Below, one piece after another: positions 43,303 through 53,415 of a stretch of DNA of 64,000 bases (within the stretch, counting starts at the first letter, position 1; every line of letters starts with the position of its first letter). Where the stretch lies: the NCBI RefSeq assembly GCF_014466955.1, contig NZ_AP023396.1:7768429-7832428 (forward strand), given 5' to 3'. Both the position numbers and the translations under genes were made by a program. The stretch comes from Nocardia wallacei (lineage in GTDB: Bacteria > Actinomycetota > Actinomycetes > Mycobacteriales > Mycobacteriaceae). The notes beneath the pieces were generated by a model. That model saw only the letters and a list, made by a program, of their open reading frames with translations. It was not told the origin of the DNA and did not search any database.

Positions 43303-43330
43303 GTTTGCGGCGCCACAGGGCGCCGCAAAC
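43303..43330. repeat. 12-bp perfect inverted repeat in the pcnA/mutT4 divergent region
   Basis: GTTTGCGGCGCC-ACAG-GGCGCCGCAAAC lies 48 bp upstream of the mutT4 start. It has terminator-like geometry but no T run, and neither neighbour ends here, so it may act in the mutT4 leader RNA or as an operator. Confidence 0.7.
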
Positions 43331-43377
43331 CCCGCGACGCCGAAGGCGGCCCAATTAGACACAGCTAGACTGACGCA

Positions 43378-43929
43378 GTGTCTCCGGCCGATCGCGCGAA
43401 CAGTCGACGTCGCCAGCCCCGGCGCCGTGGTTCGGCCGGTAATGCGGCGGACCCCCGCAGGGGCAAACCACGCCTGCGCACGGTCCGGGAAACCTCCGCG
43501 GGCGGGTTGGTCGTCGACGGCCTGGACGGGCCGGGCGAGCAGCGCTGCGCGGCCCTGATCGGGCGCACCGACCGCCGGGGTCGGTTACTGTGGTCGCTGC
43601 CGAAGGGACATATCGAGGAGGGGGAGACCGCCGAGCAGACGGCCGTGCGCGAGGTCCAGGAGGAGACCGGCATCAACGGAGTGGTCGTCGCCGAGCTGGG
43701 CAGTATCGACTACTGGTTCGTCACCGACGGCCGCCGGGTACACAAGACCGTGCATCACTATCTGATGAGGTCGGTGGGCGGCGAGCTGTCCGATGCCGAC
43801 GTCGAGGTCACCAAGGTGGCGTGGGTGCCGTTGAGCGAGCTCGACACCCGGCTCGCCTACGCCGACGAGCGCCGGCTGGCGGAGGTCGCGAACCGCCTGA
43901 TCGACCGGATGGAGAACGGCAGACAATGA
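43378..43929 (+). CDS. mutT4: Nudix hydrolase, MutT4-like
   Basis: The 183-aa protein starts at GTG. The Nudix box [20 protein letters not shown] near residues 79-98 is complete, followed by TGI, with the metal-binding Glu residues in place. The first 35 residues are basic and Arg-rich, as in actinobacterial relatives. Members sanitise nucleotides or cap-like substrates. It overlaps the next gene (ATGA), in the order seen in Mycobacterium (Rv3908-Rv3909). Confidence 0.88.
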   Translation: MSPADRANSRRRQPRRRGSAGNAADPRRGKPRLRTVRETSAGGLVVDGLDGPGEQRCAALIGRTDRRGRLLWSLPKGHIEEGETAEQTAVREVQEETGINGVVVAELGSIDYWFVTDGRRVHKTVHHYLMRSVGGELSDADVEVTKVAWVPLSELDTRLAYADERRLAEVANRLIDRMENGRQ

Positions 43930-46490
43930 CGCGTGCGGGCAACCATCGACGCCGCTGGGTGCCGATGCTCATCGCGCTGGCGCTGGGGGTGCTCGCCGCA
44001 CCGTCGACCGGCCCGGCGGGGGCGCAGCCGTCGGACAGCGGCGGTTCGGCGACCGCGACGCCGAAGTTCGTCAAGCTGACCCTCGATTCGGTGGCGCCGA
44101 ATACCGTGACCACGAGCAGTGATTCGGTGTTGACGGTGACCGGTACGGTCACCAATATCGGCGACCGCGTCGTCGACGACGTGAGTGTGCGCATCCAGCG
44201 CGCGGGCGCCATCACCGCGCCCAGCGGCCTGCGTTCGACGTTGCGGCTGGATCAGGTCAACTACGACCTCGTGGGCCCGTTCCAGGATGTCACCGAGCGG
44301 CTGAGTCCGGGCCAGCGCAAACAGTTCACCCTGCGGGTCGGGGTGCGCGAGGGCACGCACGGCAGCAGCGGCGCGCCCATCACCTCCTCGCTGGATATCA
44401 CCGATCCCGGGGTGTATCCACTGTTGTTGAACGTCAACGGCGAACCCGCCTACGGCAATCAGGCCCGGCTCGACGACGCCCGCTTCCTGCTGCCGGTGGT
44501 GGGACTGCCGCCGACCTCGGCGGATTCGAAAGAGGATGGGGCACAGGCGGTTCCAGCGACGACCGACGCGCCGGTGGCGACCACCATGGTGTGGCCGCTG
44601 GCCGATCGGCCGCGGCGGGTCGGCGGCATCCCCGGCTCGGTCGACGGCAAGGATCTGCTGACCGACGACGAACTGGCCGGTGAGCTGGCGCCCGGCGGGC
44701 GGCTGGATCAGTTGCTGTCCGCGCTGGAGTCGACCCTGCGCCCCGATTCGGCGCGCGACCCGGCGCGGTCGGGCCCGAGCCTGACCGGCGCGATCTGTCT
44801 GGCCATCGATCCCGATCTGCTGCTGACGGTGTCGGACATGATCGACGGCTACCGGGTGCTGGCGAGCCCGTCGGACCCGGACGGCCCGACGCGCGACGGC
44901 GCGGGTTCCGGCGCCGCCCAGTCCTGGTTGGATCGGCTGCGCACGCTGGCGCCGTCGATGTGCACGGTCGCGCTGCCGTTCGCGCAGGTCGATATCGATG
45001 CGCTGGCCGCGGTGCACGATCCCGAGCTGACCGCCCGCGCGATCGACGCGCCCGCCGACATCGTGGATTCGCTGCTGTCGGTGAAATCGGTGCGCGGGGT
45101 GAGCCTGCCGGCCTCGGGCAGTCTCGACGCCGACGGCGCGACCCTGCTCGCCGGGCACGGTTATCACACCGCCGTACTCGCGGACAATGCCGTGGCACCG
45201 GCCGGATCCCTCGACACCGCGACCGGCTCCGGGCTGTCGCGCTCGGACAGCATCCGGGTTCGCAGCACCGCGTCGGTGACCGCCGAGACCGATGTGCCCA
45301 GCCCGGAAGTCGTTCGCCTGCCGGGCATTACCGCACCCGCGAACGGCCCGGCCGCGCCGCAGGCCGAAGGCGGTTTGCGGGCAGCCACATTCGACACCTG
45401 GTCGGCCACGGCGCTGGCCGCGGTCGGCTCCAACCCGCCGACGCAGCCGTTCACCCCCGACGGGGTGCGCTATGAGGTGACCAACGATTCGCGGGCGGCC
45501 CGGCTGCAGGACGCGCTCGGCGCGGTGTCGTGGGCGGCCCTGAACCCGCAGGCCGAGCGGCCGCGGTCGGTGCTGTTCATGCCGCCGCAGCAGTGGGGTG
45601 CGGGCCGCGACGAGGCGACCGCCCTGCTCGGACAGCTCGATCTGCTGTTCCGCAGCGGGCTCGCGACGTCGCGCCCGTTCCAGGAAATGCTGGCGCTGCC
45701 GCCGGATCCGCAGCCGTACGAGGTGGACTACCGATCCGGGGTCGCCGAGGCCGCGGTGCCCGACCAGTTCGTCGCGCCGATCCAGGAGCAGGCGCGGCGC
45801 ATCACCGATCTGATGGGCGCGCTGGTCGAGGTGCCGCAGCAGGAGCCGACGCCGCGCACATTCGTCACGCCGCTACGCAACGACCTGGTGCGGGCGCTGA
45901 CCGTGTCGGACCGGACGGCCACCGGCACCCAGGCCGACACCGCCGCGCAGCGCCGCGTCGACCAGGTCACCCGCACGATGGACAATCTCTATCGGTCGGT
46001 CACGGTGCTGCCGCCGGGCGGCGTGTACACGCTGGCCTCCGAGCAGAGTCCGCTGTTGCTGGTGGCGCGCAACGAACTTCCGGTGGCGATCCGGATCCGA
46101 TTCCGGATCGGCGCGCCGGCGGAGACGAACATCACCGACATCGGCGAGCAGCAATTGCCGGCGGAGGGGACGCGGTCGTTCCAGATCCCCACGCAGGTGA
46201 GCGACAGCCGTAACCTGGTGATCCCGATCTCCATCAGCACACCGGACGGCATCCCGCTCGGCAACGCCACGTCGGTCTCGGTGCGGTCCAACGCATACGG
46301 TCAGGCGTTGGCGATAATTACCGCATGTGCCGGTGCGCTGCTGTTCCTGCTGGCCGGTCGCCGACTGTGGCGGCGGTTCCGGGGACAGCCCGATCCGGCC
46401 GACGAGGGGTTGGACCCGGGGAAGCGGCGCAGACTCAACCGATACCTGCGCGCGCGGAAGCGGGTGCTGCAGCGACAGGAGGGACCATGA
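43926..46490 (+). CDS. DUF6049 family exported/membrane protein (Rv3909-like)
   Basis: The 854-aa protein has a signal peptide ([20 protein letters not shown]) at residues 15-35. An extracytoplasmic region follows with [20 protein letters not shown] near the start and a C-terminal helix ([20 protein letters not shown]) before a basic tail. Position between mutT4 and murJ is that of Rv3909, an essential protein of unknown role in mycobacteria. It is likely part of the same cell-envelope pathway. The start overlaps the mutT4 stop. Confidence 0.82.
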   Translation: MTRAGNHRRRWVPMLIALALGVLAAPSTGPAGAQPSDSGGSATATPKFVKLTLDSVAPNTVTTSSDSVLTVTGTVTNIGDRVVDDVSVRIQRAGAITAPSGLRSTLRLDQVNYDLVGPFQDVTERLSPGQRKQFTLRVGVREGTHGSSGAPITSSLDITDPGVYPLLLNVNGEPAYGNQARLDDARFLLPVVGLPPTSADSKEDGAQAVPATTDAPVATTMVWPLADRPRRVGGIPGSVDGKDLLTDDELAGELAPGGRLDQLLSALESTLRPDSARDPARSGPSLTGAICLAIDPDLLLTVSDMIDGYRVLASPSDPDGPTRDGAGSGAAQSWLDRLRTLAPSMCTVALPFAQVDIDALAAVHDPELTARAIDAPADIVDSLLSVKSVRGVSLPASGSLDADGATLLAGHGYHTAVLADNAVAPAGSLDTATGSGLSRSDSIRVRSTASVTAETDVPSPEVVRLPGITAPANGPAAPQAEGGLRAATFDTWSATALAAVGSNPPTQPFTPDGVRYEVTNDSRAARLQDALGAVSWAALNPQAERPRSVLFMPPQQWGAGRDEATALLGQLDLLFRSGLATSRPFQEMLALPPDPQPYEVDYRSGVAEAAVPDQFVAPIQEQARRITDLMGALVEVPQQEPTPRTFVTPLRNDLVRALTVSDRTATGTQADTAAQRRVDQVTRTMDNLYRSVTVLPPGGVYTLASEQSPLLLVARNELPVAIRIRFRIGAPAETNITDIGEQQLPAEGTRSFQIPTQVSDSRNLVIPISISTPDGIPLGNATSVSVRSNAYGQALAIITACAGALLFLLAGRRLWRRFRGQPDPADEGLDPGKRRRLNRYLRARKRVLQRQEGP

Positions 46491-46576
46491 GCGACGCCGG
46501 CTCGGACTACCCGAGCACCGCCGCACCCGTCCGGCCGCTACCCGCGCGGGTCCCGTCGACCCTGGGGGCGCGGTGA
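46487..46576 (+). CDS. 29-aa coupling ORF between DUF6049 and murJ
   Basis: ATG 46487 has AGGAGGG three nt upstream and overlaps the DUF6049 stop (ATGA). The frame gives [20 protein letters not shown] and stops at 46576, overlapping the murJ GTG (GTGA). It may be a short leader that passes ribosomes to murJ, or the true murJ start separated by a frameshift. The composition (Pro/Ala-rich) is similar to the murJ N-terminus, which favours the second idea slightly. Confidence 0.5.
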   Translation: MSDAGSDYPSTAAPVRPLPARVPSTLGAR

Positions 46577-49500
46577 GTGAGTACGACAACCGCCCTCGCG
46601 CAACCGGTTCCGCCGACGACGACCCGCCGCCCCGGCGCACACCAGCGGCCCCGTGGGAGCGCGGCCGCCCGCGCCCCGCGCCACCGGCCGACGGCCCACC
46701 GGCCGATCCGCGGCGTTCGGGCTCGCGCCCGGTCCCGCGCCGCCCAGGCCCGCTGAGCGGCCCCGTCCCCCCCGTACCGCCGGGCCAGAACCCACAGCTT
46801 CCGCCGCCCAGCGGACCCCTACACCGAGTCCCGCCCAGCGACCCGGCCCGCCGAATCCCCCCGGGCACCCCCGCACGCCCGGCACCACCCAACAGCCGCA
46901 CGCCACCAGCCGGTCCCGCACGCCGAACACCACCCCCCGACGCCCGCCCCGCGCCGCAACAACCACCACTCGACAGCCGCCCGGCCACCCAACGACCAAC
47001 TCCCGACAACAGGTCGGCCCCGCAACAACCGACACCCGAGGGGTGGCCAGCCGCACAGCAACCACCGCCCGACGGCTGGGCAGCCTCGCAACAACCCACA
47101 CCCGACGGCTGGTCGGCCACGCAACAACCACCGCCCGACGGCTGGGTAGCCACGCAACAACCCACACCCGACGGCTGGTCGACCACACGACAACCGACAC
47201 CTGACAGCTGGTCGGCCACGCAACAGCCGACACCTGACAGCTGGGCAGCCTCGCAACAACCGACACCCGACAGCTTGTCGGCCACACAGCGACCGACACC
47301 TGACAGCTGGGCAGCCACGCAACCACCCACACCCGACAGCTGGCCGGGCTCGCAACAACCGGCATCCGACGGGCGGGCCACCGCGCCGCGGCCGGGGCAG
47401 CCGTCGGGGCGCACTGTGCCGCCGGGCTCGGGGCGACCCGCGCCGTCGTCCGGTCGGCGGCCGCAACCGGACGACCCGATCGACGGGCCCACCCGCAAGA
47501 TCCCGCGGCGGGACCTACCGGCCGACGCCGGGCACGCCGACGACCGATACCCCGAGGCGGATCCGCGGCAACGCGAGGCCCGGCGTCCGGACACCCGATA
47601 CCCCGGCGGCGAGCAGGCCGACGTCCAGCACCGCGCTGCCGATCCGCGACGCCGCGACACTCGGCCTGCGGACGCCCGGCGCCCGGACCCGCGGCATCCT
47701 GACGCGCGGCCGGTCCGGCGCTCGTCCGTGCCCGACCACGACGCCCGGGCCGCCCGCTCGGCCCCACCGCGCACCGCGCCGCAGCCGGTCGCAACGCGGG
47801 AGAGTTCCAACAGCCGGCTGGTCCGCGACTCCGGTTCCATCGCGATCGCCACGTTGATCAGCCGGATCACCGGTTTCGGCAAGCAATTGCTGCTGGTGAC
47901 CGTGCTCGGCCCGGCGATCGCCAGTGCCTTCGCCTCGGCGAGCCTGATGCCGAACATGATCGCCGAACTGGTCCTCGGCGCCGTGCTCACCGCGATCGTG
48001 GTGCCGACCCTGGTGCGCGCGGAACAGGAGGACGCAGACGGCGGCGCGGCCTTCGTCCGCCGCCTGGTCACCGCCGCGGCCACGATCCTGCTGTTCGCGA
48101 CGGTGCTCGCGGTGGCGGCCGCGCCGATTCTGGCCACGCACGTATTCGTCTCGTCGGACGGCAAGGTGAACACCACGCTCACCACGGCGCTGACCTATCT
48201 ACTGCTGCCCGCGATCCTGTTCTACGGGCTGTCGGCCCTGCTGACGGCCGTGCTCAACACTCGCGGGGCGTTCAAGCCGGGCGCTTGGGCGCCGGTCATG
48301 AACAACGTCGTCGTGCTGGTGGTGCTGGCGCTCTACGCGCTGTCCCCGGGCGAGATCACCCTCGACCCGGTCCGGATGAGCGATCCGAAGCTGCTGCTGC
48401 TGGGCGTCGGCGTGACGCTCGGCGTCATCACGCAGGCGGCGAGCCTGCTGCCCGCCATCCGCCGCAACAACATCGACCTGCGCCCGCTGTGGGGCCTCGA
48501 CGACCGGCTCAAGCAGTTCGGCGCGATGGCCACGGCGATCATCCTCTACGTGCTGATCAGCCAGATCGGCATGATCATCGCCAACAACATCTCCTCACAC
48601 GCCGACGCCGCCGGCCCGACGATCTACCAGAACGCCTGGCTGCTGCTGCAGTTGCCCTACGGCGTCCTCGGCGTCACCCTGCTCACCGCGATCATGCCGC
48701 GGCTGAGCCGCAATGCCGCCGCCGACGACACTCCGGCCGTGGTGGACGACCTGTCCGTGGCGACCCGCCTGACCATGATCGCCCTGATCCCGGTCGTCAC
48801 CTTCCTGACCATGGCCGGTCCGCAGGTCGGCGAGGCGCTGTTCGGTTACGCGCGTTTCGCCGAGGACGCCGAACGGCTCGGCCAGGCGGTCAGCTGGTCG
48901 GCGTTCACGCTCATCCCGTACGCGCTGGTGCTCATTCATCTGCGGGTGTTCTACGCCCGCGAGCAGGTGTGGACGCCGACCTGGATCGTCCTCGGCATCA
49001 CCACGGTCAAGGTGCTGTTCTCGGCGCTGGCTCCGATGATCGCGAGTTCGGCCGAGCAGGTCGTGATCGTGCTGGGCGTCGCCACCGGTCTCGGGTACGC
49101 CGTCGGCGCCGTGATCGGCGGGTACCTGCTGCATCAGAGCCTGGGCGATCTGCGCATGGCCAATGTCGGCCGCACCGTGACCCGCGTGGTGCTGGCCTCG
49201 GTGGCCGGCGCCGCGGTGGCGCTGATCATCGACCAGGTGATCGGCCTGTCGAACCTGCATCACGGCATCGGCGCGCTGTTCCGCGTGGTCGTGGACGCCA
49301 TCGTCATGTTCGGCATCGCCTTCGGGCTGATGCGCCTGGCGGGCATCCCCGAGATCGTGGCCATCACCGTGGCGATCTCGCGGCGCCTGGGTCTCACGCC
49401 GCCCGCTCCGGACCTCGGTCTGGACGAGGGCGATGCGGATATGCACGACACCACGGTGCTGCCGCGGCCCGACTTCGACGCGCCCTACTACTACCGGTAC

Positions 49501-51564
49501 GACCCCTACATGGACAGCCAGCAGACCATGGTTCTCCCTGTTATCCGACCGGGGGCCGTTGACCGCACCGGCGGGAGTGAGTTCCCGTACCCTGTTCCGC
49601 AGAGAAACGCAAACGCCGGTACCGGCACCCGCGGGGCCGGCGATGCCGGTACCCGTGCGGAGCCGGATGCCGGTCGAGTCGGCGACGTCCCCGGTGCGAC
49701 GCCGGCTTATCGAACTTCGACACACCAGGGCGAAGGAGGCACGAGGGTGAGCGACGACGCGGCGGGCGGCGTCCCGGCCGCCGACCCTGCCGACCCGGCA
49801 GGCGCAGTGCGCACCGACGATGTCCCGCCCGGGCAGGCCCCGGCCGGTCGCGCTGCGGACCCCGGCGACGCCGAACGAGCCGCGGCCCAGTCGGCCGATG
49901 CCGAGTCGGAGGTCGGCGGCGAGCAGCCGCCGCCGCGCGACCCGGCCTACGACACCGGCATGATGGCCCCGGTCGGTTCTCCCGAGATGCCGCCGATGCG
50001 GGTCGAGCCGCCGTCGCGGCGTGCGCAGCGCGGTCCGAAACTGATGCCGGGCGCCTCGGTGGCCGGTGGCCGCTACCGCCTGCTCGCCGACCACGGCGGG
50101 GCCCGCGGACTGCGGTTCTGGCAGGCGCTGGATGTGAAGCTGGACCGCGAGGTCGCCCTGACCTTCGTCGACGCCGATCAGAAGGCGTCGGACAACTCCG
50201 GTCACGACGGCCCCCAGGCGATCCTGTCCCGCACGCTGCGTCTGGGACGGATCAACTCGCCGGGTCTGGCGCGCGTGCTCGACGTGGTCCGCGGCAGTTC
50301 CGGCGGCATCGTCGTGGCCGAGTGGACGCCCGGCCGGTCGCTGCGCGAGATGGCCGAGACGCGGCCGTCGCCGATCGGCGCCGCGCGCTCTATCCGCGCC
50401 CTGGCCGCCGCGGCCGAACTCGCCCACCGCGGCGGCGGTTCGCTGTCCATCGATCATCCCGACCGGGTCCGGATCAGCGCCTCGGGCGACGCCGTGCTCG
50501 CCTTCCCGGGCACGCTGTCCGATGCCGACGCCCAGTCCGACGTGCGTGGACTCGGCGCGATGCTGTACGCGCTGATCACGGCGCGCTGGCCGATCCGCTC
50601 CGGCGGCGTCAGTGGCGCGGCGGCCTCGGTCGGCGGTTTGCGGCTGGCCGATTTCGGGGCCGACGGCACCCCCGTGGAGCCGCGGCAGATCCGCCCCGAG
50701 ACCCCGTTCGAGATCTCTGCGGTCGCGGTGCGCTCGCTGGAGTCGAACAAGGGCGTGCGCACGGCGGCCACCGTCCAGCACGTGCTGGAGCAGGCCTCGG
50801 TGGTGGACCAGAAGACCGATTTCATCCCGGTGCTGCGGCTGGGTCAGCGGGCCACGAGCGCGCCGGACGAGTCGCTGGCCGATCCGGAACTGCTCGCCGC
50901 GGAGAAGGAACGGTCGCAGCGGATGATGTGGATCCTGGTCGGCCTCGGCGTCCTCGCGGCGCTGGTGGTCGGCGTCATCATCTGGTGGCTGCTGAGCATC
51001 TTCGCGCCCGGCGACGCCGAGGCGCCGCTCAACGAGCAGCGCAAACTCGGGCTCACCACAGCCAGTGTGGCGCCGGTGAATCCGAGTGCGGGCGCGTCGG
51101 AGACACCGGCGGCGCCCGGCGGCGCCGTCACGGTGCGGCCCACCGCGGCGACGGTGTTCTCCCCCGAGGGCACGCCGGACAGCCCGGCGACCGCCGGGTC
51201 GGTGCTGGACGGTAACCCGACCACTGTCTGGCACACCGACCAGTACTTCCAGCAGTTCCCCGCCCTGAAGAAGGGCATCGGGGTCATGACCACCCTCGGC
51301 AGCCCCAGCAAGCTGAACCGGGTGATCATCGATTCGCCCAGCCCGGGCACGGTGGTGGAGGTCCGCACCTCGCCGACCGCCACCCCCACGCTCGACCAGA
51401 CGCAGCTGATCGGCCAGGCCACCCTGGCCGACGGCGCCACCGAGATCCCGCTGCGCGCCGACCAGTCCGCCCGGTACGTGCTGGTCTGGATCACCTCCCT
51501 GGCCAACTCCGGCGGCCAGTTCCAGACCTCGATCGCCGACATCCGGTTCGAGGCGGCCCCCTGA
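46573..51564 (+). CDS. murJ: lipid II flippase MurJ (MviN) fused to pseudokinase and galactose-binding-like domains
   Basis: The protein has 1663 aa. Residues 1-410 are Pro/Gln/Thr-rich and carry an 11-residue repeat (PTPDGWSATQQ). From about 410 to 943 is the MurJ core with about fourteen helices (DSGSIAIATLISRITGFGKQ; FYAREQVWTPTWIV). Around 1156-1423 is a kinase-like fold (YRLLADHGGARGLRFWQA) in which VALTFVD lacks the catalytic Lys and no HRD or DFG is visible, so it is a pseudokinase. A helix (WILVGLGVLAALVVGVIIWW) leads to a secreted beta-rich domain (VLDGNPTTVWHTDQYF). In Mycobacterium the pseudokinase recruits FhaA to control peptidoglycan precursor export. The cwlM gene nearby fits this pathway. 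Confidence 0.9.
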   Translation: MSEYDNRPRATGSADDDPPPRRTPAAPWERGRPRPAPPADGPPADPRRSGSRPVPRRPGPLSGPVPPVPPGQNPQLPPPSGPLHRVPPSDPARRIPPGTPARPAPPNSRTPPAGPARRTPPPDARPAPQQPPLDSRPATQRPTPDNRSAPQQPTPEGWPAAQQPPPDGWAASQQPTPDGWSATQQPPPDGWVATQQPTPDGWSTTRQPTPDSWSATQQPTPDSWAASQQPTPDSLSATQRPTPDSWAATQPPTPDSWPGSQQPASDGRATAPRPGQPSGRTVPPGSGRPAPSSGRRPQPDDPIDGPTRKIPRRDLPADAGHADDRYPEADPRQREARRPDTRYPGGEQADVQHRAADPRRRDTRPADARRPDPRHPDARPVRRSSVPDHDARAARSAPPRTAPQPVATRESSNSRLVRDSGSIAIATLISRITGFGKQLLLVTVLGPAIASAFASASLMPNMIAELVLGAVLTAIVVPTLVRAEQEDADGGAAFVRRLVTAAATILLFATVLAVAAAPILATHVFVSSDGKVNTTLTTALTYLLLPAILFYGLSALLTAVLNTRGAFKPGAWAPVMNNVVVLVVLALYALSPGEITLDPVRMSDPKLLLLGVGVTLGVITQAASLLPAIRRNNIDLRPLWGLDDRLKQFGAMATAIILYVLISQIGMIIANNISSHADAAGPTIYQNAWLLLQLPYGVLGVTLLTAIMPRLSRNAAADDTPAVVDDLSVATRLTMIALIPVVTFLTMAGPQVGEALFGYARFAEDAERLGQAVSWSAFTLIPYALVLIHLRVFYAREQVWTPTWIVLGITTVKVLFSALAPMIASSAEQVVIVLGVATGLGYAVGAVIGGYLLHQSLGDLRMANVGRTVTRVVLASVAGAAVALIIDQVIGLSNLHHGIGALFRVVVDAIVMFGIAFGLMRLAGIPEIVAITVAISRRLGLTPPAPDLGLDEGDADMHDTTVLPRPDFDAPYYYRYDPYMDSQQTMVLPVIRPGAVDRTGGSEFPYPVPQRNANAGTGTRGAGDAGTRAEPDAGRVGDVPGATPAYRTSTHQGEGGTRVSDDAAGGVPAADPADPAGAVRTDDVPPGQAPAGRAADPGDAERAAAQSADAESEVGGEQPPPRDPAYDTGMMAPVGSPEMPPMRVEPPSRRAQRGPKLMPGASVAGGRYRLLADHGGARGLRFWQALDVKLDREVALTFVDADQKASDNSGHDGPQAILSRTLRLGRINSPGLARVLDVVRGSSGGIVVAEWTPGRSLREMAETRPSPIGAARSIRALAAAAELAHRGGGSLSIDHPDRVRISASGDAVLAFPGTLSDADAQSDVRGLGAMLYALITARWPIRSGGVSGAAASVGGLRLADFGADGTPVEPRQIRPETPFEISAVAVRSLESNKGVRTAATVQHVLEQASVVDQKTDFIPVLRLGQRATSAPDESLADPELLAAEKERSQRMMWILVGLGVLAALVVGVIIWWLLSIFAPGDAEAPLNEQRKLGLTTASVAPVNPSAGASETPAAPGGAVTVRPTAATVFSPEGTPDSPATAGSVLDGNPTTVWHTDQYFQQFPALKKGIGVMTTLGSPSKLNRVIIDSPSPGTVVEVRTSPTATPTLDQTQLIGQATLADGATEIPLRADQSARYVLVWITSLANSGGQFQTSIADIRFEAAP
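46965..47375. repeat. 33-bp tandem repeat in the murJ N-terminal region
   Basis: The GACGGCTGG core recurs at 33-bp spacing (for example 47104 and 47137). About twelve imperfect copies encode PTPDGWSATQQ-like units. Length variation would alter only the disordered N-terminus. Confidence 0.85.
49733..49749 (+). promoter_or_regulatory. internal ribosome site and GTG inside murJ, before the pseudokinase
   Basis: AAGGAGG (49733-49739) is 7 nt before an in-frame GTG (49747, residue 1059, VSDDAAGGVPAA). It is better than most start sites in the window. It could give a separate 605-aa pseudokinase product. Confidence 0.5.
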
Positions 51565-51806
51565 CGACCGCCGTCGTCGCGTTTCCCGCTCTGCTTGCTG
51601 CTCATCTGAGACAGCCGATATGATTCACACCGCGCTCTCAGCAGGGAGCTTCCCGGGATCTGGTTCCTCGGTCCTGGACGACGCGGAATTTGTGGTGATG
51701 CCTCGCCCTCTGGCGCGGTGCCGCAGTGAGTCGGCAAGGGCATCGTGAGCGCCGATCCGAGGGGTTTGTGTTGTCGTTTGAAGCGGTCGAGCGCTCCAGC
51801 GGGGGG

Positions 51807-52403
51807 ATGTCCGAGTCATCTGCCGTCCGGCGCCGGTCGTTCGATCTCGACGAGGCCACCGATCGCGAGTTGCTCGCCGCGCACGTCGACGGCGACCGCG
51901 ATGCCTTCCGGGTGCTGTTCCGCCGTCATTACAACCACCTCTGGCAGCTCGCCCTGCGCACCTGCCGCACCTCCGAGGACGCGGCCGACTGCCTGCAGGA
52001 CGCCCTGCTGTCGGCCCACCGCAACGCCGCCCGCTTCCGCGGTGACGCGGAGGTCCGCAGCTGGCTGCACCGCATCGTCGTCAACGCCTGCCTGGATCGC
52101 ATGCGCCGCAACAAGGCTCGCTACAGCGTGTCGCTGTCGGAGGAGGGGATGCCCGAGCCCGCGGTCGAGCGCGACGACATGGCGCACCGCGAGATCTCCA
52201 TGGTGGTCGACGCCGCACTGTTCCGATTGCCCGACGACCAGCGCGCCGCACTTGTCGCGATAGACATGGAAGGGTATACCGTGGCGGAAGCCGCGCAGTT
52301 GCTGGGCGTCGCCGAGGGCACCATCAAGAGCCGGTGTTCCCGTGGTCGCAAGCGGCTGCAGCAAGAGTTGGAATTCCTGCAGGATCCGGGGAACCGGACG
52401 TAG
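51807..52403 (+). CDS. sigM: ECF sigma factor SigM
   Basis: The protein has 198 aa from the ATG 51807; an upstream GTG at 51768 would add 13 residues. Sigma-2 has LLAAHVDGDRDAFRVLFRRH and SEDAADCLQDALLSAHRNA. SWLHRIVVNACLDRMRRNKA is highly like mycobacterial SigM. Sigma-4 has MEGYTVAEAAQLLGVAEGTI and KSRCSRGRKRL. The gene is followed by an anti-sigma candidate and trxB/trxA, the same order as in Mycobacterium. It directs transcription of a stress or late-growth regulon; its own promoter could not be assigned in the 242-bp upstream gap. Confidence 0.9.
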   Translation: MSESSAVRRRSFDLDEATDRELLAAHVDGDRDAFRVLFRRHYNHLWQLALRTCRTSEDAADCLQDALLSAHRNAARFRGDAEVRSWLHRIVVNACLDRMRRNKARYSVSLSEEGMPEPAVERDDMAHREISMVVDAALFRLPDDQRAALVAIDMEGYTVAEAAQLLGVAEGTIKSRCSRGRKRLQQELEFLQDPGNRT

Positions 52404-52475
52404 TCGAGATGCGTCATTACTAGAGACGAACGAAAACCCTTTACCCGGCCGCAGCAGGCCCGACCCGGAGAGGCG

Positions 52476-53405
52476 ATGGACGACAAGGGCGAAGCCGACC
52501 GGCGACGCCGGCCCGGGTCGCGAGTCGGTGAGGACGAGACAGGAGGCACGATGGCAGCCCGCCCGGCGCCGCAGCCCCCTTTCTCGACCGACCTGCTGGC
52601 CGACCTCCATGCCGACAATGTCTCCCCGGAGCTGTCCGAGCAATTGTGGCCGCAGGTCCGCGAGGATCCGGAGTCGCTGCGCTTCCTGCGCTCCCTCGAC
52701 GACGTCACCGCGGAATTACAAGCGCTGGGCCAGGATTCGCGCATCCTGCACGAGATGCCACCCGAGGTCACCGCCCGCCTGGACCGATTGCTGGACGATC
52801 TCTCCCGCGGCGAGCACCCCGGCGAGTCCGCACCCGCGGAGCAACTGGCCACCGTGCATCCGCTGCCCCCGCGCCGAATATCGGCCGAGTCCACCGACCC
52901 GCCGTCCACGCGCCCCATGCCGGCGCTGTCCGCCGAAGCGGCCGCAGCCCAGGACGAGCCCGCCGCGGAGCCGATCCGGCTCGACACGCCCCGTTCCCGG
53001 CGCTGGCAGTGGCTCACCGCGGTGGCCGCCGCCGTGGCTGTCCTGGCCGGCACCCTGATCGCGATCGATGCCGTCCGCGGCCCCGGCCAGGCGCCGAAGG
53101 CGTTGCCCACCGAACAGACCGCGGTCCCGCTCGACGACGACCTGCCCACCGCCACACTGGTGAGCGCCATCGGCCGCAACGATGTCACGGGCCCGCTGGC
53201 CGCCCCGGGCGCGATGGCGGGCTGCATCGCCGCCGCCGGATACGAACGGCCGGTGCTGGGCTCGATGAATGTCACCTTCCGCGGCGCTCCGGCGGTAGTG
53301 ATCATCCTCACCGGCCCGCAGCCGCCCGAGATCACCGCGCTGGTCGTCGGAACGGGTTGCGGCCCAGGTGATGCGCAGCTGCTCGACCAGCGCGACATCG
53401 GCTGA
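52476..53405 (+). CDS. SigM anti-sigma factor candidate (Rv3912/RsmA-like)
   Basis: The 309-aa protein has a soluble N-terminal part containing LLADLHADNVSPELSEQLWP, one transmembrane helix (WLTAVAAAVAVLAGTLIAIDAV near 182-203) and an extracytoplasmic domain with two cysteines (GAMAGCIAAAGYERP, VVGTGCGPGDAQLL). No zinc HxxxCxxC motif is seen. Its place directly after sigM matches the mycobacterial anti-SigM gene. The ATG at 52551, with AGGAGG just upstream, is an alternative start giving 284 aa. Confidence 0.75.
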   Translation: MDDKGEADRRRRPGSRVGEDETGGTMAARPAPQPPFSTDLLADLHADNVSPELSEQLWPQVREDPESLRFLRSLDDVTAELQALGQDSRILHEMPPEVTARLDRLLDDLSRGEHPGESAPAEQLATVHPLPPRRISAESTDPPSTRPMPALSAEAAAAQDEPAAEPIRLDTPRSRRWQWLTAVAAAVAVLAGTLIAIDAVRGPGQAPKALPTEQTAVPLDDDLPTATLVSAIGRNDVTGPLAAPGAMAGCIAAAGYERPVLGSMNVTFRGAPAVVIILTGPQPPEITALVVGTGCGPGDAQLLDQRDIG

Positions 53406-53415
53406 GCCGGGCCGG

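Noticed and set aside
46327..46572. Upstream extension of the murJ frame to 46327
   Set aside because: It overlaps the DUF6049 3' end in another frame; the GTG at 46573 is coupled to the preceding stop and fits the composition.
45873..48185. Minus-strand 770-codon frame with cysteine/glycine repeats
   Set aside because: The repeats are the complement of the 33-bp murJ repeat.
49559..49593. TTGACC/TACCCT as an internal promoter before the pseudokinase
   Set aside because: The spacing is 23 nt, too long for a normal promoter.
48595..51234. Minus-strand 879-codon open frame
   Set aside because: Antisense to murJ; His/Arg/Gly-rich shadow without motifs.
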